A DNA stretch of 64,000 bases from Schistocerca nitens (lineage: Eukaryota > Arthropoda > Insecta > Orthoptera > Acrididae), in the NCBI RefSeq assembly GCF_023898315.1, contig NC_064619.1:477255376-477319375 (forward strand). The letters run 5' to 3'. The notes under the pieces were generated by a model. The model was not told the DNA's origin. It ran no database searches and saw nothing but the letters and a program-made list of their open reading frames with translations. How positions within the stretch are numbered: position 1 is the stretch's first letter; each line of letters opens with the position of its first letter. Both the position numbers and the translations under genes were made by a program. Positions 30,410 through 42,659 of the stretch are shown here, in pieces.

Positions 30410-30484
30410 GCCCGCGGTGGCTCAGATGGATAGAGCGTCTGCCATGTAAGCAGGAGATCCCGGGTTCGAGTCCCAGTCGGGGCA
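30410..30484 (+). tRNA. tRNA-Thr(TGT)-like unit, right arm
   Basis: This is the partner of the left-arm unit. The anticodon TGT is at 30445-30447. The T stem has one C-A mismatch (CCGGG/CCCAG), so this copy is slightly more decayed. The same A33 and acceptor mismatches are present, so the defects predate the inverted duplication. Confidence 0.6.
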
Positions 30485-30559
30485 CACATTTTCAACATGT
30501 CCCCAATGAAGTACATTAACGCCTGTTTGCAGCTAGGGTGTCCATTTAATTATCATTTC

Positions 30560-31179
30560 ATTTCTAGCAAAGCTGCATGGTCATCCACGGTAACTGTTCT
30601 TTCGGGAACAGATACTATCGTCATATATAGCTTCCATACAAATTGAGACACATAAATTCTTCCTTCCCTGCACCATTTTGCATACTCTGTCAAGAACAAT
30701 TCGCTCGCCATGCAAAATAATCGTAACTGAATAGCAAAGTTTCGCATAGTGGCTCTAACAAGACAGAGTTGTATCCTGTATGCCGAATATTAGCTCCAAA
30801 AACTAAAAACTAATAACACAGCGTTCATAGGCAATGTTCACTCTCGTGCTCTCTCACGTTCCCTCTAGTATAAACAATTCTACCCATATACAAGCAAAAG
30901 GTAGTGAATTTTCTGCAAATGCTCATTCGTACGTGTTTGCTTCCATTCGCTCCATTGTAAACCAGGCTTTAGGTGCTTAAAATTGGCGTCTGTGAAATCC
31001 AGACAATTCTGCTATGTGGGACTGCATGAGTGATTTGCAGAGTCGTGCACTAGGCAGGCTGGGCTATACAAACCGCTGATATAAGCTGTTCTTCGAGTGG
31101 CAAAAATGTGTAACTTCAACATTTTTGTACAAAATACTTGCAGAGCCTCTTAGCAGCTAAAATTTGGGCAGTGTATTCC
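30560..31179. other. Unassigned DNA
   Basis: No gene or repeat recognised. Confidence 0.45.
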
Positions 31180-32420
31180 TTTCTTTGTCTTCTTCCCATC
31201 TAAAAAAATTTCACGGTAGGTTTCGACATGTCTTATTGGACCATTCCTTTGTTAGATTTCATGACTGTTGTGCTGCTGTCCATGCCTCATGTGATGACAA
31301 GGTCTCGCACAACATATCCTGGCCCTGGTCGCATTTCAGCAGTCCATGTTCACCTTGGCCTTCATTCGCTTCCTAAGGACACTACTCCAGCCTTGCTCTG
31401 TCGCCTCCAGTTTCACGACCTTTACGTGGAATTTCGTGACTGCACCTTTGTCTAGACTGATGGCTCTCAAACTGACCATGGTGTTGGATATGCTTTTGTT
31501 AGTGACGCTGACATTTTTCAGTATCAGCTTCCGGCACACTGGTCAATATTTACAGCTGAGCTCTTCGCCCTGTATCAGGCCACAGAGTACATCTGGCGGC
31601 ACAGGCTTTTCAATTGTGTCACCTGCTCAGACCCTTTCGGCATCCTTCAAAGCCTCTGTGTGCTGTACACTGCCTGTCCCTTAGTGCAATGGGTCCAGGA
31701 AAACTGTCACTTGCTCACTCTTGATGGAGCCACTGTGCTGTTATGTAGGTTCCTGGTCATGTCGGTCTGACAGGAAACGAGGTTGCTGCCAATGCTGCAG
31801 TCCTCGTACCTCAGCCCACTATTTCTTATATTCCCTCCAATGATCTCTGTGTTGCTGTCTGTCGGGAGGTGCTGTCAACTTTGGCATTGCCCCTGTCCTC
31901 CCTTCATGAAAATAAGCTCCAAGTTATTAAGCCCCTCCCAGCGGATTGAATGACCTCCTCTCAGCCCTCCCACTGTGAGGAGGTCATTTTAAGTAGGTTC
32001 CATATTGGGCACTGCCTTTATAGCCATCGTCACTTGTTAAGTGGCACTCCCCCCACCACTTTGTATGCATTGTGCACAAGTTTTAACAGGCCACCATATC
32101 CTGATGGAATGCCCATTTTTTAACCGTTTTTTCCCGATTGGGTTTTCTGTCTGAATTATCGGCCTTTTTAGCAAACGATGCATGGGCTGTCGACCGTGTT
32201 TCACTTTTTATCCTTCTTACCTATGTGGCGAAGGCCATTTAAATTTTAGTTCTTTAGTTTCTTTATGGTATATTTTGTAGACCTTTCTCTATGTCCTCGT
32301 TTCTAGTTGTCTTCTCTTACGTTGATTGGTATTGACATGTAGGCACTTTTTAACTCCTCTTTGTCTTCATGTTCTATAGTTTTAACACAGGCATGTATGA
32401 CCCTAGTTGTTTTTGCTCCA
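31180..32420 (+). pseudogene. I-clade LINE fragment: RT tail, RNase H and 3' end
   Basis: A decayed plus-strand ORF C-terminus. The RNase H domain begins at about 31445 (TDGSQTDHGVGYAFV, stop just before it), followed by WSIFTAELFALYQATEYI and CSDPFGILQSL, the TDG, E and SD positions of RNase H. A Cys/His tail (SHCEE, RFHIGHCLYSHRHLL) follows at about 31965-32035. The 3' UTR has GTTTTAACACAGGCATGTAT near 32380, matching the end of the 42660-48240 element. Presence of RNase H after RT points to the I/LOA group. Confidence 0.65.
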
Positions 32421-35400
32421 TCAGACAAACAAACAGCATTCCAGGGCCTGCCCTACAGTTGGGGAAGTGAATGTCATCTCCCTTGCCCATAATACTTATA
32501 GCACCATTGGTTCCCACATCATCAACGCAGCTGGAGGTGCCTAGACATCCTCTGGCATCGCCAGGTACAAGGACTCCTGTCAAGGTGCCCTCCCTGACTA
32601 CTCAAGACAATGACCAGCAGCCACTGGCTGTGAGCTGAAGAAAAGTATGGTCCTTTTAGCTCCCAGAAGATAAAATGGGGACTCTTCACAGAAATTGAAG
32701 TCGCACAAAGATAAGAAGAATAAGCAGAAAGATAAACTACTTTCTGAGGCTTCGGATGTTTTGCTCCCCATACCTGTGGAGGTCAAGCCTATGCAGATTG
32801 ATGATGGGTCACACAATCAGATGAACTGCGACCTGGTAGTGAAGTAATCACACCAATATTTTCCATTTCTCAGACCTTTCCATTATCACAAGCTGTTAGA
32901 GTTAGTGGAACAGTTACCTCCCCCTGTCCTCTTACTGGGAGACTCGTCTGTGGGCAGCAACACTGTCTCACAGAGGGCAAGTACTAGAACACCTCCTTTC
33001 AGAACTGGATGTCTGCATGCACAATACTGGAGCTGCAACACATTTCATTGCAGCTCATGGAACATACTCAAATATTGATCTCACAGTTTGCAGCCCGAGT
33101 ACTTTACCCCTGTTTCAGTGGCGCATCCATGATGATCTTTGTGACAGCGACCATTTTCCCATCGTCCTTTCCCTCTCCACTCACAGATATCCGGAACATG
33201 TTCCACATTGGTCACTTTGAATAGCTGACTGGCAGCTTTCTCCTCTACAGCCACTTTTGCTGCTAGTCTGATGGATACCGACAAAGTGGTATGGGATACT
33301 ATTTATACTATCATCCATGCTGCAGCTGCAACAATATTCTACTACTCTGGATCACCCTGACAATTGCTGATGCCATGGTGGTCTGAAGGTATAGCCACAG
33401 CTATCAGGGAACGCAGCAGGGCACTTCGATAGCACAAGTGCGGCCCTCTATGAATAATTTAATAGCATTCAAGAGATGCTTGGCAAAAGCATGGTTTTTA
33501 ATAAAGAAAAGGAAGCAAGAGTGTTGGGAGCAATATGTACCATTTATGCGCTCCCACACCCCATCATCCCAAGTATGGACTAAACTCCATCGCATTTGCA
33601 GCCATCTGTCACCCATGGCAGTTTTTGGCATCCTTATCAATAGTACCATCTGCACTGATCCCATGGTACTTGCCAAATGTTTTGCGGGAGACTTTGCTGA
33701 AGTGTCCACTGGCAGTAATTACCATCCTCATTTTGTGGTGTGCAAATACCTTATCGAGCACTGCCTGCTATCCTTCCGTGCACAAGGCTCTCTATCATCC
33801 AACGTTCCTTTCAGTGAGTGGGAGCTTTTCAGCACTTTGGCAGAGTGCTGAGATATAGCATCTGGACCTGACAAAATCCACAGACAAATGCTCAAACATG
33901 TTCGTGCCAGCAGGATGAAGCATATCCTTGGGCTTTCTGATTGTATTTGGCAGGAAGGAACTGTCATCTTTGTTGGTACCTTGAAGCTGGAGGGCATACA
34001 TCATGATTCCAAAGTGGCTTTCGGGCTTTCCAGTCCATCACAGATCACCTGCTTGGTTTGGAATCTGCAGTATGCAGTGCTTTTGTGCATCACCAACACC
34101 TTATTGCTGTGTTCTTTTGTGGGATGAGACAATTTACCTATTTTTAACCAGAATTTTCTGTATCTCCGACTTTTTCGGATCCTAATAGGTTTGACTCTCA
34201 ACAACCAATATGTACAGGAAACTGGAGTCCCTCAGGGATCACTTCTGAGTGTAAGGCTGTTTAGTATCGCTAACAATGGTATCGTAAATGCAGTTGGCCC
34301 TACTGTCTCTCCATCACTGTATGTGGGTGATCTTTGCCTGTACTGTGCCTGTGCATCACTGCACACTGCAGAGAGCCAACTTCATGGGGCTGTTTGGAGA
34401 GTACATGACTGGGCCCTGAATCACAGCTATTAATTTTATTCTGCAAAATCACGAGTTGTGCATTTTTGCCGGCTCCATACTGTGCACCCACACCCACAAA
34501 TTTATCTTTAAGACAAGTTACTTCATGCTGTTGAAACTTTTAACTTCCTAGGTATTTTATTTGACAACAAGCTAACTTGGCTGCCACATGTCCCTGGCTC
34601 AAGATAACTTGCATGAATAAGCTAAATGCTCTCCGTTTTCTTAGTAACTCCTCATGGGGTGCAGACCGCATAGTTCTAAGATTTTACAAAGCGCTGATTT
34701 TATCTTGCTTGGACTATGGATGTTTTGCCTATGGGTCAGCAGCACAGTCTGTACTGAGCTTGCTGGACCCTGTCCACCACACTGGTGTGCAGTTGGCAAT
34801 GTGGGTCTTCCTCAAAAGCCCTGATGCTAGCTTTGTGCTTTCTGGTGGAAGGTGATTTTGCACTGCTGCGTGTTAGACAACAGGAGCTTCTGGAAAATTA
34901 CGCAGTCACAATCTGTCAGATGGATACTCACCCATGTCACTCAACTCTTTTCACAACCAACAGTTCAGACTGTTTGTGCATCGCCCATAACTGAATAGAC
35001 CAGCTAGGATCGGACTCGATATTCTACTGAAGGACCTCCAACAGCCCCCTTTAGCCTGTGTTCCCAGAGCTCTCTCTCAACACCCCTATGGTCTGTACCC
35101 TGTCTTGTGATATGGATGGACCTATTTTGTGACCCCAAGAAGGATGCTGATCCACCCCTTCTTCAACATCTGTTTCTTTCGTTCCTCCATGATTTTTCTA
35201 ATTCAGTATGCATTTACATGGATGGATCAGAAGTGAATGACAGGGCTGTTATGCCTTTGCACATGCAAGGGGACACAATAAGCTCTCTCTGCTGAGTGCC
35301 TGCAGTGTATGCACTGCTGAGTTGGCTGCCATATCCCAGGCTTTGTGGTACATTAAATTCCTAGCCACAATGAACTTTCCCATCTGTAGTGATTCCATGA

Positions 35401-36230
35401 GTAGCTTAAAAAGCATATCACTGTGCTTTCCCAAAAATCTTTTGGTCACCTACATCCAAGACCTACTGGTAGACTTCTACAGCTATGGAAAGACATTGAC
35501 CTTTGTCTGGACATTGAGCCACGTAGGCATCCCAGGAAATGAATTCACCAACCACTTGGCTAAGGACGCAACTACAGGAGATCAACTTGATGTTGGAACA
35601 CCAGGCACTGGCTTACAATTACACCTCCGAGGAAATATTTTGGGGCTCTGGGAATTGGAATAGCAGGCTACTGTGACCAAAAACAAGTTGAGAGCGATTA
35701 AAGGGTCCACTAAGGTGTGACATCCATCTTTCCAGGCCTCTTGGAAAGATGGCATTGTGTTGTGCTAACTACGCATCGGCCATACGAGACTCACCCACAC
35801 GTTCCTTCTGTATTGAAAGGACCATCCTCACAGAAGCTGCGGTAGTTTACTGATGATAGCACATATTCTTGTTGAGTGCACCTGGCTGGCTGATCTGCGG
35901 CACACTCTCAGCTTGCCTGCCTCACTACCTCGGATGCTTGATGATGAGACAACCACAACCAAAGTGTTGCATTTCCTGACGGAGAGCGGATTTTACACTA
36001 CACTATGATATTCCTCCACTCTCAGTGTTAGGGGTGGTTGTGGTGGGGGAGAGAACCTGCCACTGTGGTGGGTACTCCCCATGTCACTGCAGGTTACTTT
36101 CTTCCTATTTCACCTTGTTGTGCCTTTAGAACATCTTGTTACCCTTTTACATGTTTCTCTCATCAAATAGAGGGACTGGTGACCCAGTAGTTTAATCCCT
36201 TTAAACACATAATCATCGTCAGCCAGTCAT
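32421..36230 (+). mobile_element. I-clade LINE, heavily decayed but long
   Basis: It runs in the same direction as the preceding fragment and starts immediately after it. There is an ORF1 remnant with Lys-rich text near 32600-32830. The endonuclease C-terminus is at 33020-33220 (YSNIDLTVCS, then HDDLCDSDHFPIVLSL, the SDH block). A linker follows (SMNNLIAFKRCLAKAWFLIK). The RT runs 34190-34860: QETGVPQGSLLSVRLFSI, then SLYVGDLCLYC (catalytic DD now GD), then FYKALILSCLDYGC. RNase H is at 35215-35600 (YMDGSE, SDSMSSLKS, LSHVGIPGNEFTNHLAKDA). The 3' end near 36165-36210 has GAGGGACTGGTGACC. Many stops and frameshifts. Confidence 0.7.
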
Positions 36231-37889
36231 TCACTAGTAGCCAGTACATACTCTTCATTTTATGGATCAATGTTTCCCACAAATGCTTCACCTAGCAATC
36301 CCTCTGGGCTTGGAAATTACCATGCAAGATCTACATCACCACCTACACTGCAACACCCCGCAAGAACAACCCTGTAAGCTCTCTCTTGAAAGTAAGCTCT
36401 GTGGCTTTGCACAGCTCTCTAGAGTGTGGGTTTTAGTGCAAAGTTTTCAATTGTGCTATGTATGTTTCTTTCTGTGATGCTCTTTCTTGATTTTAATAGG
36501 AGGAATTTAAAAGTAAGGCTAGGATGATGAAGGATAACCAGGAAGATTCAATTAACAGATGTTGTGAAGTATAATGTTGCAATATGGACAAAGTGGTTGT
36601 GAGATCATCACTATTGAAAGGGAATTAGATTTTTAGATGAAATGGAGACTCTGTGCAGCCACTCCAATTATTAAATGCTTGTCATAAGACGAAAATTAAG
36701 AAATCAAGCCGCAGAAACTATCAAGATTGGTTTAGTGGAGGAAGCCTGGAAGAAGTAGGCAAAACAATTAAATAAAAAAAAAAGTGTGGAGGCTGGTATG
36801 TAGCTAATCTACTGGTTGCAAAAGGAATTAAGATGGTAGGAACAGAGCTACAGACTTTGTTTGGACCAACTCAGCTGATTTGCTGAAGGAAACCCTGAAG
36901 TTGTAGTATTATTACCCTTCTGGGCAATGGCAGTGATGTATCAGTGCTGTCTTAGAATTGGCCGTCTTAATTATATTGTGAAACCTGAATAGATATGATT
37001 TCTCAGGGTTTTGCAGGGTGATTGATTAATAGTGTGCTTCTGGGTGTTCTGCCAAGTTGTTGTTTCCATTTTATGAACAATATTTTTACGACAGTCTCAG
37101 CCAATCTTCTACAAGTACTATGAGTTTTCCTGTTATATGTACTCACTGGCTGGGCTCCAGCCAGACTGTGAACTATTGTTTGTGTCGTGCTGCTCTTTTT
37201 AGCCGAGTTCAGTTCCTGATGCTCACTTTGTTCTTTGATGCCCTTTTATTTTTTAGAGCGTGTACTGATATTACACGAAATGCAAGTTCTTTAGTAAGGT
37301 AAAAAGTATTTTTTATAATGTCAAAGATGATCTAGGTCTCTGAAAGACAGGTGTGCATTGAATTCCATATGAATGTGGCATGTCATGTGGGGGCAGACTA
37401 TCAGCACAGTCGTGGAGAGATGCAAGGAGCATCAGTGACATACCAGACTAAAACAACCAAGCAAATCAACTATCACCAAGCACAGTCTTGAATATAATCA
37501 TGAAATGAAATACAATGAGACCAATATGGTGGTGCAAATACCAAGTTTCTGAGACAGCATTACTAAGGAGTCTACTGAAATGAAGATATCAGGAAACCTA
37601 ATAAACAGGGACAGTGATTTCAATTTAAATAGCCCTCAGGGTATGGTACTCTATTTATTAAAATCTCATGGCCCCATCACAGCCACCAGATTTGGGAATG
37701 CTGAGAGAATTTGTGTTTCATAGAGTATCAGTGTGAGCTCTGAGAAACAAGAGCATCAAAGGACATAGTGGGCATCAGGAATTGAACTCTGCTATAAATA
37801 GCGGAATAGACCAACAACAGTTCACAGTCTGATTGGAGTCCAGGCAGTGAGTACTATAACAGACTGCTCCACAGGACACCCTGGAAGCA
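36231..37889. other. Unassigned DNA
   Basis: No recognised domain between the I-clade 3' end and the gypsy RNase H. Part of it may be eroded gypsy pol. Confidence 0.4.
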
Positions 37890-39120
37890 CACTTTTAAAC
37901 TAAATAGAAGAGTCTTTCCAGTTGGCAAAGATACAGGGTTGCTGGCAGGATGCCTGACAAGCTGGAGTGCCATTTCCCATTAAGCAAAGTTGCGGCATTG
38001 GCCATTGTCTTTACTTTCAAAAAATTCTGTACTCATTTGTTAGGGGACTTTACAAGAGTCTATTCAGACAACCACGTATTATAATTCTTCATGACTTGCA
38101 AATTATGACATGGTCTTTGACTAGATGGGCACTTGCGTTGAAAGATTATCAATTTGAGGTTGTTTACCAAAATGGGAGAGATAATATGGTCATAGATAGC
38201 AGTCTAGATTGTCCATTGGGATGGGGAAGGAGAATCAGGAAGTAATAGGGAATGAAAAATTCAGAGTCACAGTATTTCTTTTAAGTATTGGTCCTGAAAG
38301 AAACACGGTAAATTCTCGAATATAGGGTTAAAACTAGAGAAGAATGAGAAGCTAAAGATAATATGGCTGGTTTTATGGGAGAAGGGGGGAACAAGTTGAA
38401 GAAAATCTTTTTCAGATGTTCGATGATACAGTATTCTGTAATCCCATATGCCTCAGCATCTACCTGAAGGAACCATATAGGTAAGTCACGAAATGTGTGG
38501 CCTTTTTTTGACTGCCAAGGTAAGTAAGATACTAGCTGAGTCTGGGCACTTTTCCAATTGCTGATGTGGAGTTGCTAAATAGTAGCCTCCTGCCATCTTT
38601 GCCAAGTAACTAAGCCTAACACCTAAAGACAGATGGGGAAGATGCAAAATATTATTCCACAGGCTCCTTTCAAACTTGCAAGTTTAGATATGGTAGGATC
38701 TTGACCAGGGCCTAAAGGGAGTGACCTATATTTTTTTAATGGTAGGTTCAAAATGGCTCTGAGCACTATGCGACTTAACTTCTGAGGTCATCAGTCACCT
38801 AGAACTTAGAACTAATTAAACCTAACTAACCTAAGGACATCACACACATCCATGCCCAGGCAGGATTCGAACCTGCGACAGGAGCGGTTCCAGACTGAAG
38901 CGCCTAAAACCGCACGGCCACACCGGCCAGCTTTTAATGGTAGGCATCATCTCAAAATTATTGCAGTTGTTCTCTGTGAGTATGGCTATTGAGAAGGTGG
39001 TAATCAGATGTGTGTCAGACTGTTTTTGTTGGGAGGTGACCATGCAGAAGGCAGTTCTGTTAGGTAATGGTTCACTGTTCACTAGTATACAGTTGCAAGA
39101 AGGTGTAATGGGAAGAAAGG
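37890..39120 (+). pseudogene. Gypsy retrotransposon RNase H and integrase remnant, split by a SINE
   Basis: At 38100-38200 the text MTWSLTRWALALKDYQFEVV and then YQNGRDN matches the gypsy RNase H C-terminus (L-x-RW-x-L-x-L-x-(D/E)Y-x-FEVVY-x-x-G). Integrase-like sequence resumes at 38650-38745 and 38945-39110. After the SINE it reads ISKLLQLFSVSMAIEK and GNGSLFTS, in place of the family DNGSQFTS, so the catalytic Asp is lost. Its retroviral-like replication enzymes are all inactivated here. No env-like gene seen. Confidence 0.6.
38747..38931 (-). mobile_element. tRNA-derived SINE with 13-bp TSD
   Basis: Perfect TTTTAATGGTAGG copies at 38734-38746 and 38932-38944 flank a minus-strand SINE. 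Its tRNA-like head is at the right (GGCCG/CCGGCC, B box complement GGATTCGAACCTGCG) and its 3' tail at the left (TTCAAAATGGCTCTGAGCAC). It is the same family as 55994-56186. It interrupts the gypsy integrase coding region. Confidence 0.9.
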
Positions 39121-41280
39121 TTTTGTCGGGTGTAAGGCATGTGTTTCTCTGCCTAAGATGGGATGGACAAGTAGGAGTAGGAGGTGGTCCTGGTGAGGAT
39201 ACAATAACATCTTTACTAGTTCCTTACTACTTTCTACAGTTTGGACTCCACCACGTAAATCATCTGAAGCGGCTATGGGCGGACACAAGAACAAACAAGA
39301 AGTCTTTAATTAACCCAGCAACTCACACAGTCTTTCAAGTATATTTCTGTCTTTATGTAATTACCTATCACAGTAGCACCAAGCAAGATAGTGCAGCATA
39401 CAGCAGATGCGCCCTGCTCAGGTGGCACTGAGATGGTGTCTTCGGTATGTCAACATTGATTTGATAGCAGAAATCGAGCAACACTTGCATATTTCTGCAG
39501 TGTGAGGCAGTGGTGGCTTGCATAATGTAGTGTCACAGTGTCCAGCTGCATGATGATGACATTGCCCGGAAGCAAAGTATGGAACATTGATAGACAGGCA
39601 GAGGCTACTTGTTCAAGTCCCAGTGGAGGCAGAGTAGCAGTGATGGCTCCGATTGATACAGATTGGGTTTTGCGTAACTGTCCAGATGGTAGAATACCAA
39701 TGGGCTGGTTTGGGCAAACTCACTGTAAATGCTGCTACAGCTTACTGACTTTGTGGTAAGCACGACATTAATGTGTCGCGCCAAATGATCTGCAACGAAA
39801 GCAATTACTGGCTGTCATAATTGGCAGTGGACTGAGCTGTAGTTCTTCGTGGTTACCAGCCTGGTTTTGTCAGGCAGACGGCAGAAGTAGTACAAATCCA
39901 CTCAGCTCGAGGCTCACTGTCCAGCTTCTGGCTGACTCCAGTGTGTGGTCTAATTACCTTTCTGATACTCTGTCACTGGCTTGCAGTTCCATTTAACGTC
40001 ATCCTTTCAAATTTCCTCCCTCCTACAAAGAAAATTCTCCCATGAATTTTGCTAAAGTACAGTCAATAGGTTATTCAAACTTCGTATTTCCAACTCTATT
40101 CGTTGTAGCATTTCAGCCTTTGCACGATGTACACTTTCCGTCAGATTTCACTAGCACTTGACTCTACACATATGTCTCTGTATATTTTTCACTTTGTACT
40201 TTGTCAAATGCTTACTTGTTGGTGAGCAGCTTGTTTGTTTTGCTCTGTGCAAGGGAGCAGGTGTCAGGATAGCTTCCTAACGCTATGATCGATTGGCTCT
40301 TATATACGCCTCTCTGTATCATCTTCTACAGGTTTACACTAATAACTTACAAATGCCAATGGTGTAATGCCCTTTTGTATGTCAAACCTAACGAACTATG
40401 AGACATGGCTCAGTGCACAGAGTAGAGTGCCCAGGTAAATTGCATTGCGTGCATATTACTGGAGTTAACAGTCTGGCCCTCAGTACCTAACCAAACGCTA
40501 TAATGGTATCTAAACTCAACATCATGGGAAAGTAGAGAAAGATAAAACCAAAGGATGTAGGTAATACCACAGGTTAAAATTAAAGTTCAGGCTTCTACTA
40601 ACATATCTCGCTACCCTGTCGAATCTTCAGAATTGTATCTTCCATCTGTCTGCTTCCCTCTCCCCTTTGGCTGCTGTGGAACCATGGAACTGGGTGTTGT
40701 CTTCTGGTTGTCCATCTTCATATTCAGCAGTCTTCCTGACAGCAACTGTAATGGGAAGAAAGGTTTTAGCTGGGTGTGAACATCATTCTCTGCCAAAGAT
40801 AGGATGGGCTTGTGCAGCAGAAGAAGGATCTGCTGAAGATACAGTAAATTGTTTGAGCTTCGGCATACCAAGTTGAGGGGACACTGAGAGACAAACTGGT
40901 GAGGTTGTGTGGCACAGCAGAATGTTATGATGGCCCAGCAATAGCATTACAAAGAGTTAGTTTCTGGACCAACACCAAAGACTATAAGGTGGGTGGCCAG
41001 TGCAGTATTGGCTACCCGGACTGGGTAAACAGGTGGAGTAACCTCATTCAAGGCCCGATTGTGGCAGAGTTAAGGCAACAGCTCTACTTGACCCAGAGTG
41101 GCTGGTTTGGAAGGACTTAAATGCTGCCACAGCCCACTGACTTTGCAGTATGTGTGATGATAGTGTGCCATGCCAAATCATCTGGAACGAAAGCAAAGAC
41201 CAGCTGTCGGAATTGGCAGCAGGTCAAACCGCAGTTCTTTCTAGTTACTGGCCTGGTTTTGTCATGCAGTGAGCATGTGA
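39110..41280 (+). repeat. Pair of diverged direct repeats, about 0.55-0.8 kb each
   Basis: Segment 39110-39900 and segment 40740-41280 share ordered blocks in the same orientation: AATGGGAAGAAAGGTTTT, then (T/C)TCTGCC(T/A)AAGAT, then GGCTGGTTTGG, then AAATGCTGC(T/C)AC and a GCCTGGTTTTGTCA(G/T)GCAG end. Spacing differs (about 1640 bp at the left blocks, 1390 at the right), so indels have accumulated. They could be LTRs or downstream pol/LTR parts of two gypsy copies. No TG...CA ends or primer-binding site were found. Confidence 0.6.
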
Positions 41281-41399
41281 TTAGGCATTTGGTATGAGCA
41301 AAGTGCTGGGAGTCTCATACTGTAATCTGTGTCCAAATCAAAAGGAGTCTACACTTATACGAAAAGGTAAAGATCTTGTAATAACAATATTACAATTAC

Positions 41400-42110
41400 A
41401 GATCCTGTATGTGTGGTACAACTACAAATTATGGCCATTGACACTAATACTCTGATCCCTGCACATAGGAAGAGAGAGAATAGCTTCAGTGTGGAAAATC
41501 CTGGGTTGCTGACAGATCCAGTTTCTCACAGTGTCCTGCACCTCTTTGTTACCGGTGAACCTCAGACCTTTTAGAGACTGTTCTAAGGGGCTGAAGATAA
41601 GTGAGTCACAGAGGGGGATAAAAGGGCTGTAAGGATGATGTTCCAGGACCTTCCAATGAAATTTTTGAAGGAACTTGAGGAGGGCCTTCTGAGCCATGTG
41701 TGACCTAGAAGAATTACCTTATTTGAAAGCTTGTCCCCTGCACTTGTTATTGATGGCTTGTGTAAGCCTCAGTAACGTGTTGCACTCTGTGGTAGCCAGT
41801 CAATGAGTAGAGGTCCTTCTTCATTGAAAAAGAAACTCAGCATCATTTTTCCAGCCTCTGAGGTAGAGTTGGCTCTTTTTGGGCAAGGGGAGCTGGGATA
41901 CCACCACTCCATGCTCAACCATTTGGGTACAGGGTCTAAGTGGTGACCCCATGTTTCATCACATACCGCAATCTGAACAACAAAATCGTTTCCTTGCTCC
42001 ATGTATCTCAACAGATATGTCAGGCAAACATCCATTTTAGCCATCTTCTGAATCTCTGAAAGATGCACAAACTTTGCCATAATTTAGCTCCTCACGGATT
42101 ATGCCATGCA
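41400..42110 (-). pseudogene. Mariner transposase remnant
   Basis: Minus strand, 42080 to 41422. It has MDVCLTYLLRYMEQGNDF and VCDETWGHHLDP (first Asp), SMEWWYPSSPCPKRA, then LLIDWLPQSATRY (second Asp). After scrambled sequence at 41700-41770 come VLEHHPYSPFIPLCDSLIF (third Asp position retained in CDS) and LKGLRFTGNKEVQDTVRNWI. This is the DD34D layout of mariner. The HDNARPH region between the two halves is unrecognisable. Upstream N-terminal text continues to about 42280 in broken frames. Terminal repeats were not identified. Confidence 0.85.
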
Positions 42111-42659
42111 CCACTCATTTACTTATTGACAGTTCAACGGCAATGTCATGTGTGGTGATCCGACTATTTGTCTGTGTGAGCCCCTCCACAGCCGAAATCA
42201 TGGGACTGCTGGTGACAATGTGCAACGTGCTCAGGGCGTGGCATGTCTTTGATGTTTACACAGCCTGCCTTCTTGTGATGTAATATGTATAGAGAAATGA
42301 ATTGGTAATGGTACAAGGACTCATGATAGAAATAAATTTCCCCCCTGGGAACTTTGTGCTTGGCTACCATGGCTCCCCAGCCTTTGCAGCACCTGTTCCC
42401 TTTCTGTGCTGCACGTCTATCATCCTGCTATTCTTTTTCCCCCTCTCTTGGGGAACATGTCTTGGATATTTTTGAGAATGCATGTTGCAGTTGTGATAGT
42501 CCAGCATTGGAACAGTTCCTCATCTATTTTTCTTTGTTTCTTCACTTCCATCTCCTCCCCTTCCTCCATTTCAGCATCTGCAATTACTCTTTGTTTCTTT
42601 TTCCTCCCTGTGTGCTCCTGAAGGCCAGCCCAAGCATATGATGCTTAATAGATGACTAT
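42111..42659. other. Mariner N-terminal debris and unassigned DNA
   Basis: To about 42280 this is probably the broken N-terminus of the mariner above. The rest is C/T-rich with no recognised feature. Confidence 0.4.

Larger units (their letters stand above)
30057..30559. repeat. Long hairpin: 238-bp near-identical inverted arms with 27-bp spacer
   Basis: The left arm 30057-30294 and right arm 30322-30559 are reverse complements with only a handful of mismatches. Ends read GAAATGATAATTAAATGG and its complement. Each arm carries one tRNA-Thr-like unit pointing outward from the spacer. Near-identity implies recent formation or ongoing gene conversion. I found no convincing TSD outside the arms. 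The design is the same as at 23309-23777 and 25569-25987 but with a different tRNA-like head. Confidence 0.92.

Noticed and set aside
30132-30484. Two genuine tRNA-Thr genes
   Set aside because: Both have A at position 33 and acceptor mismatches, and sit in a dispersed-type inverted repeat. Kept only as tRNA-like units.
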